Shown one piece after another: positions 19,148 to 28,611 of a DNA stretch of 64,000 nt. Location of the stretch: assembly GCF_004804315.1 (NCBI RefSeq), contig NZ_SRXX01000001.1:372001-436000 (forward strand). Reading direction: 5' to 3'. The position numbers were made by a program, and so were the translations under genes. Within the stretch, counting starts at the first letter, position 1. Every line of letters begins with the position of its first letter. A model generated the notes under the pieces. That model saw only the letters and a list, made by a program, of their open reading frames with translations. It did no database searches and had not been told where the DNA came from. The stretch comes from Flagellimonas onchidii (GTDB taxonomy: Bacteria; Bacteroidota; Bacteroidia; Flavobacteriales; Flavobacteriaceae).

Positions 19148-20435
19148 AATATCGCTTTAAAAAGGATTGATAGAGGTCCAACCAGTTTATCTTATGATCA
19201 CTTCCCAACAATTCATTGGAAAAGACGGCAACCAAGTCACCATTTACTTGCTTCACTTGCCTATAGATTTGATCCATTTTTTCAAACACTTGATCCTTTC
19301 TCTCAAAATTTATCAAGGCATAATCATGAACTGCAAAAGGATGCACTTTTAGTGGCTGCCTTACTTCCATATTAATGTCATAAAAATAAAAGGGAGTGCA
19401 AGTACCCGCCCGAAATCCAATCTCATGCGTATAACCCATAGAAAAATCATTGGTGAATTCAGTTTCGATGAGATTTCTATAGGTTGTTGGGACATTCACA
19501 CGATTATATCGCAACCTGCAATACGAAACTGGCCTGTTAATCAAATCTGTCAATGTTCTTTTTTCCTCCTTAAGTACTTTTTTATCTGTTGAAGAAAGGA
19601 AAGAGGTACTTAGTGAAACGGCGCTGTAATCTGCAACAGATTTCACAAGGTACCGAAACTTATTGTTGTTTGGAGAAACATTTTTATCGTGTGCCGAATA
19701 CTTGGCCATCTGGAAAAAAAACATCGTTTTTATGGGAAATTTTTTATGAACCTCAATCAATTCATAAAAATTATCGTAAGGATCTTTTCTAAATCCTAAA
19801 ACAACTGATAGACGTCTCGCAAAACTTCGGAATCTTAAATTCCCCAAATCGAGCATGAAACCACCGAAATTTCGTGCAAAACCCCTTAGGGCATAGCAAT
19901 GTGATGTGGTTACATTTATAATTGGAACAAAATTGTATTTCTTAGATTTTGTTTGAATATCGGGAAAACGCTCCTTTAAGTTCAAAAGTAATTTTTGTGC
20001 CCATAAATCTACAACCGGAAGATGTAAGAAATTATGTTGATACGCTATGCTTTCTTTCGCAGGAAACCTTCCAACGGCATCCTTTACATGGGGCAGATAT
20101 TCTTCATAACGACTCAACAAATAAAAACTAGCGGAAAATATATCATAAGGTATGCTGCTCTGCTCGCCACATGAAAAAAAACAGGGAATTCCGTCCCAAT
20201 CAGATATTTTTATATCCAAATCATTTATGCCCTGTTCAAAAAGCAAATCATTGCTCCGAATAAAAAACTCACTTTGTAGTGGTTGTTTGGAATAAGTGAT
20301 TTTGGGCCCGGAATGTTTTATAAAATCCTCGACCTTGGTCGTAAAAATCACATTGATCCCTAAAATCCTTTCAAACAGTTGTTTGGCCGTATACGTTAGC
20401 CTATTCGTGATTTTATGGGTATAAATCAATAACAT
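19140..20435 (-). CDS. Polysaccharide deacetylase-family protein with atypical active site
   Basis: 431 residues. The N-terminal half (about 1-150) looks like the DUF7033-type domain found before Bacteroidota polysaccharide deacetylases; the C-terminal half has the family landmarks KDPYDNF, KTMFFFQ, DKNVSPNNNKFR, NDFSMGYTHEIGFRAG and CTPFYFYDI. The usual Asp-Asp metal motif is replaced by NVTTSHCYAL, and the usual His-containing motif by VSLSTSF, so metal-dependent deacetylation is doubtful. It overlaps the YjjG gene and follows radC by 5 bp. It may act in cell-surface polysaccharide handling, but could be a non-catalytic homologue. Confidence 0.8.
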   Translation of the reverse strand: MLLIYTHKITNRLTYTAKQLFERILGINVIFTTKVEDFIKHSGPKITYSKQPLQSEFFIRSNDLLFEQGINDLDIKISDWDGIPCFFSCGEQSSIPYDIFSASFYLLSRYEEYLPHVKDAVGRFPAKESIAYQHNFLHLPVVDLWAQKLLLNLKERFPDIQTKSKKYNFVPIINVTTSHCYALRGFARNFGGFMLDLGNLRFRSFARRLSVVLGFRKDPYDNFYELIEVHKKFPIKTMFFFQMAKYSAHDKNVSPNNNKFRYLVKSVADYSAVSLSTSFLSSTDKKVLKEEKRTLTDLINRPVSYCRLRYNRVNVPTTYRNLIETEFTNDFSMGYTHEIGFRAGTCTPFYFYDINMEVRQPLKVHPFAVHDYALINFERKDQVFEKMDQIYRQVKQVNGDLVAVFSNELLGSDHKINWLDLYQSFLKRYYV

Positions 20436-20440
20436 GTATA

Positions 20441-21139
20441 CTAAAGAATTCCTTTATCAGCAAAACTTAAATAGCTATGCTGTGTCAATATTAAATGATC
20501 AAGTACTTTTATGTCAAGAGCCTCTGCTGCTTTTTTCAATTTTAAGGTAACATGCTTATCCGCTGCACTGGGTTTTATGGTTCCTGATGGGTGGTTATGG
20601 GCCAAAATAAGACCTACCGCCCCTAATTCCAAAGCTTGTTTCAACACCAACCGAACATCTACCAAAGTACCTGTAATACCGCCTTTACTCAGTTGCGACT
20701 TGTGAATGACCTTATTGGAATTGTTCAAATAAACAATCCAAAATTCTTCATGCTCCAACTCTCCCATCAATGGATACAAAAGCTCAAAGGCATCTCTACT
20801 ACTTGTAATTTTACATATTATTTCAGCGTCTTCCCCTCTTCTCCTTCGTCCTACCTCCAAAGCAGCTGCAATTGAAACTGCCTTGGCTTCTCCAATACCA
20901 TTGAACTGTTTTAACTGGTTTACCGAAAGTTTCCCCAGTTCATTTAAATTATGGTTGACCGATGCCAGAATGCGTTTTGATAGTTCAACCGCACTTTCAC
21001 TTCTGTTTCCGGAGCCTATCAAAATTGCAATCAATTCTGCATCTGAGAGCACCGAACGTCCCTTTTGCATCAATTTCTCTCTTGGCTTGTCATCATCTGC
21101 CCAATTCTTAATGGAAAAGGACACGATTTTCTCTTGCAT
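20441..21139 (-). CDS. radC: RadC-family JAB/MPN-domain protein (UPF0758)
   Basis: RadC carries a helix-hairpin-helix domain (residues about 1-85, with KLMQKGRSVLSDAELIAIL and FNGIGEAKAVSIAAALE) and a JAB/MPN metalloprotease-like domain with the zinc signature HNHPSG...S..D (AHNHPSGTIKPSAADKH). Length is 232, typical. The old link to DNA repair in E. coli has been withdrawn, and the cellular role is open. It is first in a close minus-strand set (radC, deacetylase-like, yjjG-like). A second JAB protein without the HhH domain is encoded at 60241. Confidence 0.95.
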   Translation of the reverse strand: MQEKIVSFSIKNWADDDKPREKLMQKGRSVLSDAELIAILIGSGNRSESAVELSKRILASVNHNLNELGKLSVNQLKQFNGIGEAKAVSIAAALEVGRRRRGEDAEIICKITSSRDAFELLYPLMGELEHEEFWIVYLNNSNKVIHKSQLSKGGITGTLVDVRLVLKQALELGAVGLILAHNHPSGTIKPSAADKHVTLKLKKAAEALDIKVLDHLILTQHSYLSFADKGIL

Positions 21140-21191
21140 AGTCTAAATATAGAAGATTATTTTATGTAAATTATCATATAAATCATTTCAA

Positions 21192-21641
21192 ATGAAATCA
21201 CTGTTTGAAACCGAATCGCATTCGGAAATTTTAAGTCTCATCAACGAGTTGAACGAGTCTTCAAAAGGGTTATGGGGTAAAATGGAGGTTGGCCAAATGC
21301 TTTTTCATTGTCAATTTCCATTGAATTTGGCTCTGGGAAGATATGAAATGAAAAAACCAAACCCAATTATGAAACTAATTTTTAAAAGTTTTAAAAAGGG
21401 TTTGTACGATGATAAGTTGTGGAAGCCCAATCTACCTACGGCAAAGCCTTTTAAAGTTGTAGACAAAAAGGATTTCAGTTCTGAAAAAACCAAACTTATC
21501 ACAGCAATCAATGATTTTCATGAAGAAAGAAATAGGACAAACTGGGAACCGCATCCGGCTTTCGGGCAATTCACCCATGAACAATGGGGGAAAATGCAAT
21601 ATAAACATCTAGATCATCATTTGAGACAGTTCGGAATCTGA
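21192..21641 (+). CDS. DUF1569 domain-containing protein (DinB-like fold)
   Basis: 149 residues, all helical. The three histidines expected for the metal site of the DinB/YfiT-like fold are visible as MLFHCQFPL (near residue 38), PHPAFGQFTHEQWGKM and KHLDHHLRQFGI at the C-terminus. The end is the DUF1569 hallmark. Function is unknown; related folds include thiol transferases. It is monocistronic, transcribed divergently from radC, and convergent with the small gene at 21653. Confidence 0.88.
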   Translation: MKSLFETESHSEILSLINELNESSKGLWGKMEVGQMLFHCQFPLNLALGRYEMKKPNPIMKLIFKSFKKGLYDDKLWKPNLPTAKPFKVVDKKDFSSEKTKLITAINDFHEERNRTNWEPHPAFGQFTHEQWGKMQYKHLDHHLRQFGI

Positions 21642-21652
21642 TTCAAACACGT

Positions 21653-21835
21653 TCAATCCTCATCTTCACTCTGGATCTCTTGATGTTCAATTTTGGCACG
21701 GGTATCATTAATCATTCGATCTTCCTCCAAAAAAACATTGGAAATCCCCAACATAAACGCCGCCAAGAATATCGACACAATGCGTCGAAGTCTTTTCAGC
21801 AAACTTTGGAGAAAAAAATGTGCCTGTCTTTTCAC
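21653..21835 (-). CDS. Small single-pass membrane protein, hypothetical
   Basis: 60 residues from a GTG start at 21835; an in-frame stop just upstream rules out a longer form. A basic N-terminus (LLKRLRR) is followed by one hydrophobic helix (IVSIFLAAFMLGISNVFL) and an acidic, charged tail ending SEDED. This charge distribution suggests an inner-membrane protein with a small tail. It lies 63 bp downstream of mpl on the same strand and may be part of its transcript. No family recognised; short length makes the call moderate. Confidence 0.5.
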   Translation of the reverse strand: MKRQAHFFLQSLLKRLRRIVSIFLAAFMLGISNVFLEEDRMINDTRAKIEHQEIQSEDED

Positions 21836-21898
21836 GCAGGAAAACGGTCAATTACCATTCCTTTTGCTAAAAGACTGACAAATTGCCTTTTAGAAGTT

Positions 21899-23254
21899 TT
21901 AATGAAAAAGCTGGTTAACCTTGTCGAAATCCAATCCACCATAGTTTCCAGAACTCATTAATAACAAAGTAGAATTGTCAAAATTTTGGGCAAAAAGATA
22001 CTCTTGAAAGGCTTTGGAGTCTGTAAAGATCTTCACGTCCGCTCTTTTCAATGCTTCCGCTATCTGCTTTTCGGTCACTTCATCCAGTTGCTTGATTTTT
22101 ACAGCATCTGGGGAGTAAAAAACAACAGCTTCATCTGCTGCATCTAAAGCTCCATCATATTCCTTCAGGAATTCTGCGTTCAAACTACTGTAAGTATGAA
22201 GTTCAAGACATGCGAGTAATTTTCGGTTCGGATATTGTTCTTTGACTGCTTTTGTTGTTGCCTTTACCTTACTCGGGGAATGGGCAAAATCTTTAAAAGC
22301 AATTTTGTTATCTCCCTCGGCTATTTTTTCCAAACGTTTTGAGGCACCTTTAAATGAAGCTATGGCCTCATAAAAATCATCTTCATCAACACCCATGTTC
22401 TGGCAAATCCATTTGGCTCCGGCCAAGTTGTTCAGATTGTGCTTTCCGAAAATTTCAATGGGCATTTCCCCTTCGGGAGTATCCAATAACGTTACTCCAT
22501 CCACGACACGATATGCAGGGGTTGCATAAGGAAACTTCCTTATGGCATTTTCCGAACTTTCCACCACTTTTTTAACCTCCAGATCTTCTTCGTTATAGGT
22601 AATGGAGCCTCCTCGAACTATGCCATCCACAAAAATCTGGAATTGCTCCACGTAGTTCTGAAATGTTGGAAAAACGTTGATATGATCCCAGGCAATTCCA
22701 CTTAAAAGTGCGATGTTGGGTTGATACAGATGAAATTTAGGCCTTCTATCAATGGGTGAAGACAAATATTCATCCCCTTCCAGAACTATGAAATCATTTT
22801 CTTCCGTAAGGTGCACCATTCGGTCAAAACCTTCAAGTTGTGCCCCAACCATATAATCCACCGGGATGTCATGATAGTTCAACACATGAAGAATCATCGA
22901 AGTTATGGTTGTTTTACCATGACTTCCGCCTATCACAACCCTAGTTTTATCTTTTGACTGTTCGTATAAAAATTCTGGATAAGAGTAAATTTTCAATCCT
23001 ATTTCCTGTGCTTTAAGCAATTCAGGATTGTTTGGTTTGGCATGCATCCCCAAAATCACGGCATCTAAATCCTTATGAATCTTCTCTGGGAACCAACCAA
23101 ATTCTTGGGGTAGCAATCCTTTAGCTTTGAGCCTACTCTTTGAGGGTTCAAAAATAACATCATCACTCCCGGTAATTTTGTATCCCTTATGTTCCAAGGC
23201 CAAGGCCAGGTTATGCATGGCACTTCCGCCAATGGCAATAAAATGGATTTTCAT
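21899..23254 (-). CDS. mpl: Mur ligase-family UDP-N-acetylmuramate:tripeptide ligase (Mpl)
   Basis: Cytoplasmic ATP-dependent ligase that attaches L-Ala-gamma-D-Glu-meso-Dap, recovered from turned-over peptidoglycan, to UDP-MurNAc. The three Mur domains are present: N-terminal nucleotide-binding HFIAIGGSAMHNLALAL, central ATPase with P-loop IGGSHGKTTITSMI (near residue 110) and EGDEYLSSPID, and C-terminal part with DFAHSPSKVKATTKAV. The short N-terminus and the DEYLSSP motif favour Mpl over MurC. 451 residues, standard length. Single gene facing the T9SS operon at 23412. Confidence 0.9.
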   Translation of the reverse strand: MKIHFIAIGGSAMHNLALALEHKGYKITGSDDVIFEPSKSRLKAKGLLPQEFGWFPEKIHKDLDAVILGMHAKPNNPELLKAQEIGLKIYSYPEFLYEQSKDKTRVVIGGSHGKTTITSMILHVLNYHDIPVDYMVGAQLEGFDRMVHLTEENDFIVLEGDEYLSSPIDRRPKFHLYQPNIALLSGIAWDHINVFPTFQNYVEQFQIFVDGIVRGGSITYNEEDLEVKKVVESSENAIRKFPYATPAYRVVDGVTLLDTPEGEMPIEIFGKHNLNNLAGAKWICQNMGVDEDDFYEAIASFKGASKRLEKIAEGDNKIAFKDFAHSPSKVKATTKAVKEQYPNRKLLACLELHTYSSLNAEFLKEYDGALDAADEAVVFYSPDAVKIKQLDEVTEKQIAEALKRADVKIFTDSKAFQEYLFAQNFDNSTLLLMSSGNYGGLDFDKVNQLFH

Positions 23255-23358
23255 CTAAATCTATTTTGGCATCCAAAGATACTTATAGCCCTGAAAATGA
23301 TGGTTTTTTAATTATCATATTTTATTGCAACCACAAAACGGGTTACCAATAAAAAATA

Positions 23359-23366
23359 TACATTTG
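23359..23366 (+). promoter_or_regulatory. Bacteroidota -7 promoter box TACATTTG for the T9SS operon
   Basis: Perfect match to TAnnTTTG, 46 bp before the start of the type B cargo gene. No TTG lies at the preferred spacing upstream, so the -33 element is weak. Confidence 0.5.
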
Positions 23367-23411
23367 TAGCATAGTTATTATTTTTAATAGACCTCGATTA
23401 ATGTTGTTCGT

Positions 23412-25223
23412 ATGTTACGATACATTTATTTAGGTTTATCATTCTACAAATTCCAAACGTTTAAGGCCTTTATTGCCTTTTTCACCTTCCTCCTTTCGAA
23501 TATTTCTATTGTACAGTCCCAATGCGCCGGCGGTGACAATACAATTGATGTTTGCGATAAATACAGTGACCTATCGAACAGAACTTTCAATCTATTCAAT
23601 ATTTTAAGTGGCGCACCTCAACCAGGTGGTATTTGGTCAACAACAAACTCTTTAAACTTAAATGCCCTAAATACAAATACTGGAATTGTTGATTTATGGA
23701 AAATAAATCGTTTTGGAGAGCATCTTTTCATCTATACCAACGAAGCCTGCGGTGAATCTGCTTCAGTGACCTTACAACTTGGCGGTTATGCAGGGGAAGA
23801 TAATATAGATGGTAGTGCGAATGCCTGTAACGGTAACCCAAAAGTTAATCTTTTCAATTTTATCGGAAGTCCCGAGCCGGATGTAGTGCCAGATTCCAAC
23901 GGTTTGTGGATTGGAGATCCAATGGGCAACGCTCCACCTCAGGAAACTTTGAATGGCAATCTTTTTAATGCTGAACTGGCAGACATTGGAGAATACGATT
24001 TTATATACATGGTTCCCAATGTAGGTAGTTGTCAGGGTTATAGCTCAAAGGTTAAATTGGAAGTACATCCAAAGGCCAATTCAGGAGAACCAATTGATAT
24101 TGTTGTTTGCACGACAGATGATCTAAGCAGTTTTACCAATTTGGATTTGGCCACCCGATTAGTGAATGAAGATCCTTTCGGAATTTGGTCAGAAAATGGC
24201 ACTGGACAGATTGACAATGAAATGGATCATTTTATAAATGTTCAGGAAATCAATCAGAATTTTGGTTATGGCGAGTATGGTTTTCACTATACCGTTTTTC
24301 CAACAAATCCGGTTTGTCCCATAGCCATGACCGAAGTTTTAATTACAATTCTGCCGGTTCTTGATGGAAATATAGATATTCCGAATTATTGTCTGGAAGA
24401 AGAATATCTGGTCACTTTAAATTATGATCAATCAATACTTCCAGACGGCTTATATGAACTTGTGTATTCAATAAACAGCACCCTAGGCGTACAGCAAATC
24501 AACACAGATATCGATTTGATCAATGGTTTAGGTATGTTCATCATCCCATCTTCTTCTGTTCCGGTCAATGAGCCTATAGAAATTGATATCATTGGAATCC
24601 AAGGGACAATGCCTGAGCAAGATGTTTGCAACAACGTCTTGGTTCAATCAAAAACATTTATGGTCTCTGACCCAACCATTCCTGACGACAACTACCTAAG
24701 TGCCAACGAACTTTTTCTCTGCCGTTTGGACAATCCAACTGTGAATGAACTCAAGGATTTAGAAAATGTTATTGATCAACAGATAGAATGGTTCGATACA
24801 GCGGAAGGAGGTGAACCATTATCCGTTCAAAATCTTTTAAAAGATAATGCCACCTATTATGCGCAGATCTATTTAGAATCTGAATGTATCATTGATCCTG
24901 AGAGGACACCAGTGACCGTTGATCTTGGTCATTGCAATCCGGAAGATTATGATTTTTACATTCCTGATGGGTTTTCCCCTAACAATGATGGACGAAATGA
25001 TACTTTCTTTATTCCGAATATTGAAAAAATCTTTCCTGATTTCACCCTAGAAATCTTCAACAGATATGGAAATTCTCTGTTCAAGGGAAACATCGACAAT
25101 CCTGCCTGGAACGGCTCAAAAAATGGAAAGAACATCGCCCCAAATGGAGTATACTTCTATATAGTAAGATTCAATAAAACAGGATATAATCCCAAACAAG
25201 GCAGACTTTACCTCAATCGATGA
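23412..25223 (+). CDS. T9SS type B sorting-domain protein (gliding-motility-associated C-terminal domain)
   Basis: Large secreted protein (603 residues) with a signal peptide (about residues 1-40, ending SIVQSQ) and several Ig/PKD-like domains rich in Cys and PxxGIWS-type repeats (GGIWSTTN, NGLWIGD, FGIWSENG). The last 85 residues form the type B C-terminal signal: FYIPDGFSPNNDGRNDTF, LEIFNRYGNSLFKG, WNGSKNGKNIAPNGVYFYIV. This domain directs export through the type IX secretion system and surface anchoring. Type B cargo usually needs a dedicated PorP/SprF-like protein, which is encoded next with a 4-bp overlap. The role of the secreted part is unknown; adhesion is plausible. Confidence 0.93.
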   Translation: MLRYIYLGLSFYKFQTFKAFIAFFTFLLSNISIVQSQCAGGDNTIDVCDKYSDLSNRTFNLFNILSGAPQPGGIWSTTNSLNLNALNTNTGIVDLWKINRFGEHLFIYTNEACGESASVTLQLGGYAGEDNIDGSANACNGNPKVNLFNFIGSPEPDVVPDSNGLWIGDPMGNAPPQETLNGNLFNAELADIGEYDFIYMVPNVGSCQGYSSKVKLEVHPKANSGEPIDIVVCTTDDLSSFTNLDLATRLVNEDPFGIWSENGTGQIDNEMDHFINVQEINQNFGYGEYGFHYTVFPTNPVCPIAMTEVLITILPVLDGNIDIPNYCLEEEYLVTLNYDQSILPDGLYELVYSINSTLGVQQINTDIDLINGLGMFIIPSSSVPVNEPIEIDIIGIQGTMPEQDVCNNVLVQSKTFMVSDPTIPDDNYLSANELFLCRLDNPTVNELKDLENVIDQQIEWFDTAEGGEPLSVQNLLKDNATYYAQIYLESECIIDPERTPVTVDLGHCNPEDYDFYIPDGFSPNNDGRNDTFFIPNIEKIFPDFTLEIFNRYGNSLFKGNIDNPAWNGSKNGKNIAPNGVYFYIVRFNKTGYNPKQGRLYLNR

Positions 25224-26170
25224 ACCTGAAGTATATGAAAAGAACAAACTTCTTAGTGCTGTTTTTGTTATGGCAAATTGACTCCGTAGCACAACAGGAT
25301 CCTCAGTACACCCAATACATATACAATCCTAGTGTTATAAACCCAGCGTATACCATTAACGAAACTGGAGTGCTAAACTTTGGAACACTCTATCGTTCTC
25401 AATGGACCAATGTTGAAGGAGCACCAAAAACATTGACATTTTTTGCCCATACTGCATTTAACAAAAAAGTTGAAACGGGAATATCTTTTATTTCTGACAA
25501 TATTGGTAATGGCGTACTCAAGGAAAATAACATTTATGCGGATTTTGCATACATTCTTCAACTTAATGCTAAGAGTAATGTTGCCTTGGGACTTAAGGGA
25601 GGCTTTACCTCCTTTGAAGCTAACTTCAACGGATTTGTTCTACCAGAATTTCAAGATGACGATGCTTTCAACGAAAACATAAACCGTATTTTCCCTAATG
25701 TTGGTATTGGTACTTTTTACAATAAATCCAATTTTTATGTGGGTATATCAGCCCCCAACCTGCTTACAACAAAACATCTGGACAATCAAAATGAACTAAA
25801 AAGAATCGGTTCAGAAGCAATACATCTTTTCCTCACATCTGGTTATGTTTATACTTTGAGCTCTATTATAAAGATAAAGCCCTCATTTATGGCAAAGACA
25901 GCTTTAGGCTCGCCAATTTCTTTTGACACATCCCTCAATGTATTGTTTAATAATCGGTTTGAAGGTGGCCTTTCATACAGATTCGAGGACGCTATAAGTG
26001 CCATGTTCAATATGTCGATCACGCCATCAATTCGAATGGGCTATTCCTATGACCATACAATTTCCAATTTGGAAAGCTTTAGTTCAGGCTCCCATGAAAT
26101 TTTTGCGCTTTTCAATTTGAATTTTTTTAGTCTTAAAAAAGGATATGACAAATCCCCAAGATTCTATTAG
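25220..26170 (+). CDS. PorP/SprF-family type IX secretion membrane protein
   Basis: Outer-membrane protein of the PorP/SprF family, which helps export or anchor type B T9SS cargo. Family landmarks are the mature N-terminus AQQDPQYTQYIYNPSVINPAY, then LYRSQWTNVEGAPKT and barrel-like strands such as NFYVGISAPNLL and FEGGLSYRFEDAIS. 316 residues, typical. The ATG at 25220 overlaps the cargo gene stop; an ATG at 25235 would give a more compact signal peptide. Its position between cargo and OmpA-like genes is the standard T9SS triad. Confidence 0.92.
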   Translation: MNLKYMKRTNFLVLFLLWQIDSVAQQDPQYTQYIYNPSVINPAYTINETGVLNFGTLYRSQWTNVEGAPKTLTFFAHTAFNKKVETGISFISDNIGNGVLKENNIYADFAYILQLNAKSNVALGLKGGFTSFEANFNGFVLPEFQDDDAFNENINRIFPNVGIGTFYNKSNFYVGISAPNLLTTKHLDNQNELKRIGSEAIHLFLTSGYVYTLSSIIKIKPSFMAKTALGSPISFDTSLNVLFNNRFEGGLSYRFEDAISAMFNMSITPSIRMGYSYDHTISNLESFSSGSHEIFALFNLNFFSLKKGYDKSPRFY

Positions 26171-26173
26171 GTC

Positions 26174-28189
26174 ATGAAAAAAGTGATTCCTTTTATTATT
26201 TTCTATTTAAGCCTGCAACCACTGTATACTCAAAAAGAATTGCAACTGCGAGCCAAAACTTATTTTGAACGAGCTTTTTATAGTGATGCGATTCCTTTAT
26301 ATGAGCAATTGTTGAAGACTGACAAAAGCCAATCCGTTTTAAAAAATTTAGCTGATTCATATTACAACACCTATAACCTGCATTCTGCGGCAAGATGGTA
26401 CAAAGTTCTAATCTCAAAATACGGCCATACTGTTGATTCATCTTATTACTTTAAGCTAAGTCAGACTTTAAAGGCCATCGGCAAATATGATGAGGCCTAT
26501 GAAAGACTAGAAAATTATCATAAACACAGAAACGATACTGTAGCATTGGGCAAACTAAGACAAGAGCTTCTATATATAGAGAACATAAGTGCAATCGGCA
26601 ATCGATTTTCAATTAAAAACCTACCATTAAATTCTAGCACTTCGGAGTTTGGAGCTGCACGTGTTGATTCTACACTAGTCTATTCAGCCGCCAGAAAAAA
26701 AAATACTTCAACAAAAAAATTATATCGTTGGAACAACCAAAACTATTTGGATATCTATACCCATCCCATTGATAAAATATCCCACGGTGATAGTCTGAGC
26801 AAAAGCATTTCAAGTCAAATAAACACCAAGATGCATGAAGGTACTTTTGCCATTACCAAGGATAGAAAAACCATATATTTTACACGAAACAGTTTTATCA
26901 ACGGCAAAAAAAGAACTGACGCAGAAAAGATTACCAATTTAAAAATTTATAAGGCCGTTTGGTTGGATAAAGGCTGGGGAAATATAACAGAATTACCTTT
27001 TAACAGTACTGAATTTTCCATTGAACATCCGGCTTTGAACAAAGATGAAACAAAGCTCTATTTTGCCTCCGATCGTCCTGGTGGGCATGGGTCTTTTGAC
27101 CTGTATAGTGTAGATATATTGTCAAATGGACGATATGGAAATCCAATAAACCTCGGGAACACTATAAATACCTCTAGGAAAGAACAGTTTCCATATCTCG
27201 ATTCGGAGGATAACCTTTATTTTGCCTCGAATGGTCATCCCGGGTTTGGTCTTCTGGATATTTTCTTTTCCAAATTTGATACCGGAGTTTACAAGAAACC
27301 TGACAATTTAGGATTACCACTTAACAGCGGCTATGATGATTTTTCCATTTCTTTTTATTCGAGCAAAAAAGGTTTTTTTTCCTCAAATCGACCAAACGGA
27401 AAAGGGAGTGATGACATCTATTCGTTTATAGAGACAAAGCCTTTGGTTATAGAAGATTGTCAACAATTTATAGTAGGATTCCTGACAGATCAAATCACTA
27501 ACCAACCCATACCAAATGGCACAATCAAACTATTGGATTATCAAGGAAAAACCATAACAGAGTTATTGACAGATAACAATGCCCAATTTAGCTTTGCCAT
27601 TGAGTGTTCATCATCTTACACCATATTCGCAAACAAAGAAGGGTATCAGGATAACTACAGGAATGTAGCAAGCACCAAAGTGCGTAAAAAAGCTTTAGAT
27701 GGCTCCCTCCAATTATTGCCACTAAAAGAAGTTAAAAAGCAGCAACTAATCCAGGCACAAAAAAACAAAGAGGCCAAAATAAAGGATGCTATCGAACGAG
27801 AAGATGCATTGGTCAAAGAAAAAAATAGGACCATAATCAAAACTCAGGAAATTCACTTTGATTATAGTTTATGGTATCTTAGAAGAGAGTCCCGGGAACG
27901 CTTGCAGGTAGTTGTCCAAGTTATGACCGACAATCCCAATATCATAATTGAAATTGGCACGCATACCGACATTCGTGGTAATGAAAAGTATAATAGGAAT
28001 CTTTCTCAAAAGCGTGCCGATGTCGTAAAAGAATTCTTGATAAGCAAAGGTATCACACCAAATAGAATAATCGCCAAAGGATATGGAGAATCACAACCTA
28101 TTGTAAAATGCAAGACTGAAAATGATTGTTCCGAAGAAGATCATGAATGGAATCGAAGATGCGAATTTGTAATCAAAAGATGGGATTAA
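26174..28189 (+). CDS. OmpA-family protein with TPR and PD40 repeats
   Basis: Outer-membrane-linked, peptidoglycan-binding protein of 671 residues, third gene of the T9SS triad. Signal peptide (about residues 1-19), TPR-like helices (20-110: RAFYSDAIPLYEQLLK, LADSYYNTYN), PD40/WD40-like propeller blades (about 220-410: GTFAITKDRKTIYFTR, LYFASDRPGGHGSFDLY, GFFSSNRPNGKGSDDIY), a carboxypeptidase-D-like beta domain (about 430-515), a charged coiled stretch, and the C-terminal OmpA domain (about 565-671) with GTHTDIRGNEKYNRNLSQKR. Such proteins probably stabilise the cargo anchor complex. It lies 3 bp after the PorP/SprF gene. Confidence 0.92.
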   Translation: MKKVIPFIIFYLSLQPLYTQKELQLRAKTYFERAFYSDAIPLYEQLLKTDKSQSVLKNLADSYYNTYNLHSAARWYKVLISKYGHTVDSSYYFKLSQTLKAIGKYDEAYERLENYHKHRNDTVALGKLRQELLYIENISAIGNRFSIKNLPLNSSTSEFGAARVDSTLVYSAARKKNTSTKKLYRWNNQNYLDIYTHPIDKISHGDSLSKSISSQINTKMHEGTFAITKDRKTIYFTRNSFINGKKRTDAEKITNLKIYKAVWLDKGWGNITELPFNSTEFSIEHPALNKDETKLYFASDRPGGHGSFDLYSVDILSNGRYGNPINLGNTINTSRKEQFPYLDSEDNLYFASNGHPGFGLLDIFFSKFDTGVYKKPDNLGLPLNSGYDDFSISFYSSKKGFFSSNRPNGKGSDDIYSFIETKPLVIEDCQQFIVGFLTDQITNQPIPNGTIKLLDYQGKTITELLTDNNAQFSFAIECSSSYTIFANKEGYQDNYRNVASTKVRKKALDGSLQLLPLKEVKKQQLIQAQKNKEAKIKDAIEREDALVKEKNRTIIKTQEIHFDYSLWYLRRESRERLQVVVQVMTDNPNIIIEIGTHTDIRGNEKYNRNLSQKRADVVKEFLISKGITPNRIIAKGYGESQPIVKCKTENDCSEEDHEWNRRCEFVIKRWD

Positions 28190-28298
28190 AACTCATCTCC
28201 TTAATCTTGTGGGGGATATTAAACAAACATTGCTGCCCCCCAAGTACAAACTCAGATACCATCTTATTAATTGCTACCTTAGGTTAAAATTGAAAAAA

Positions 28299-28610
28299 AT
28301 GAACTTATCCAAAATTCAATCCAAAGAAATAATGCCGGGTTATCATGGTAAAATGATTCACGGTGAAACCATGACTTGGGCTTTTTGGGATGTGGAAAAA
28401 GATGCTGAAGTACCGGAACACTATCATGTTCACGAACAGATCATGCATGTTTTGGAAGGTACTTTTAAATTTACTGTTGGCGGAAACACCAATGTCCATA
28501 ACCCTGGTGATGTAGTAATCATTCCTTCGAACGTTCCACATAGTGGAAAAGCATTGACCAATTGCAGGTTAATGGACGTTTTTAGTCCGGTAAGAGAAGA
28601 ATACAGATAG
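28299..28610 (+). CDS. Cupin domain-containing protein
   Basis: Small single-domain cupin of 103 residues. The ATG at 28299 fits the domain; the longer frame back to a GTG at 28209 adds an unlikely basic leader. Cupin motif 1 is HYHVHEQIMHVLEGTFKF (metal ligands His, His, Glu) and motif 2 is PGDVVIIPSNVPHSGKAL, so the metal site looks intact. Function could be binding or isomerisation of a small polar compound; no specific substrate can be named. It ends two bases before the SDR gene, so the two are probably one transcription unit. Confidence 0.88.
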   Translation: MNLSKIQSKEIMPGYHGKMIHGETMTWAFWDVEKDAEVPEHYHVHEQIMHVLEGTFKFTVGGNTNVHNPGDVVIIPSNVPHSGKALTNCRLMDVFSPVREEYR

Positions 28611-28611
28611 T

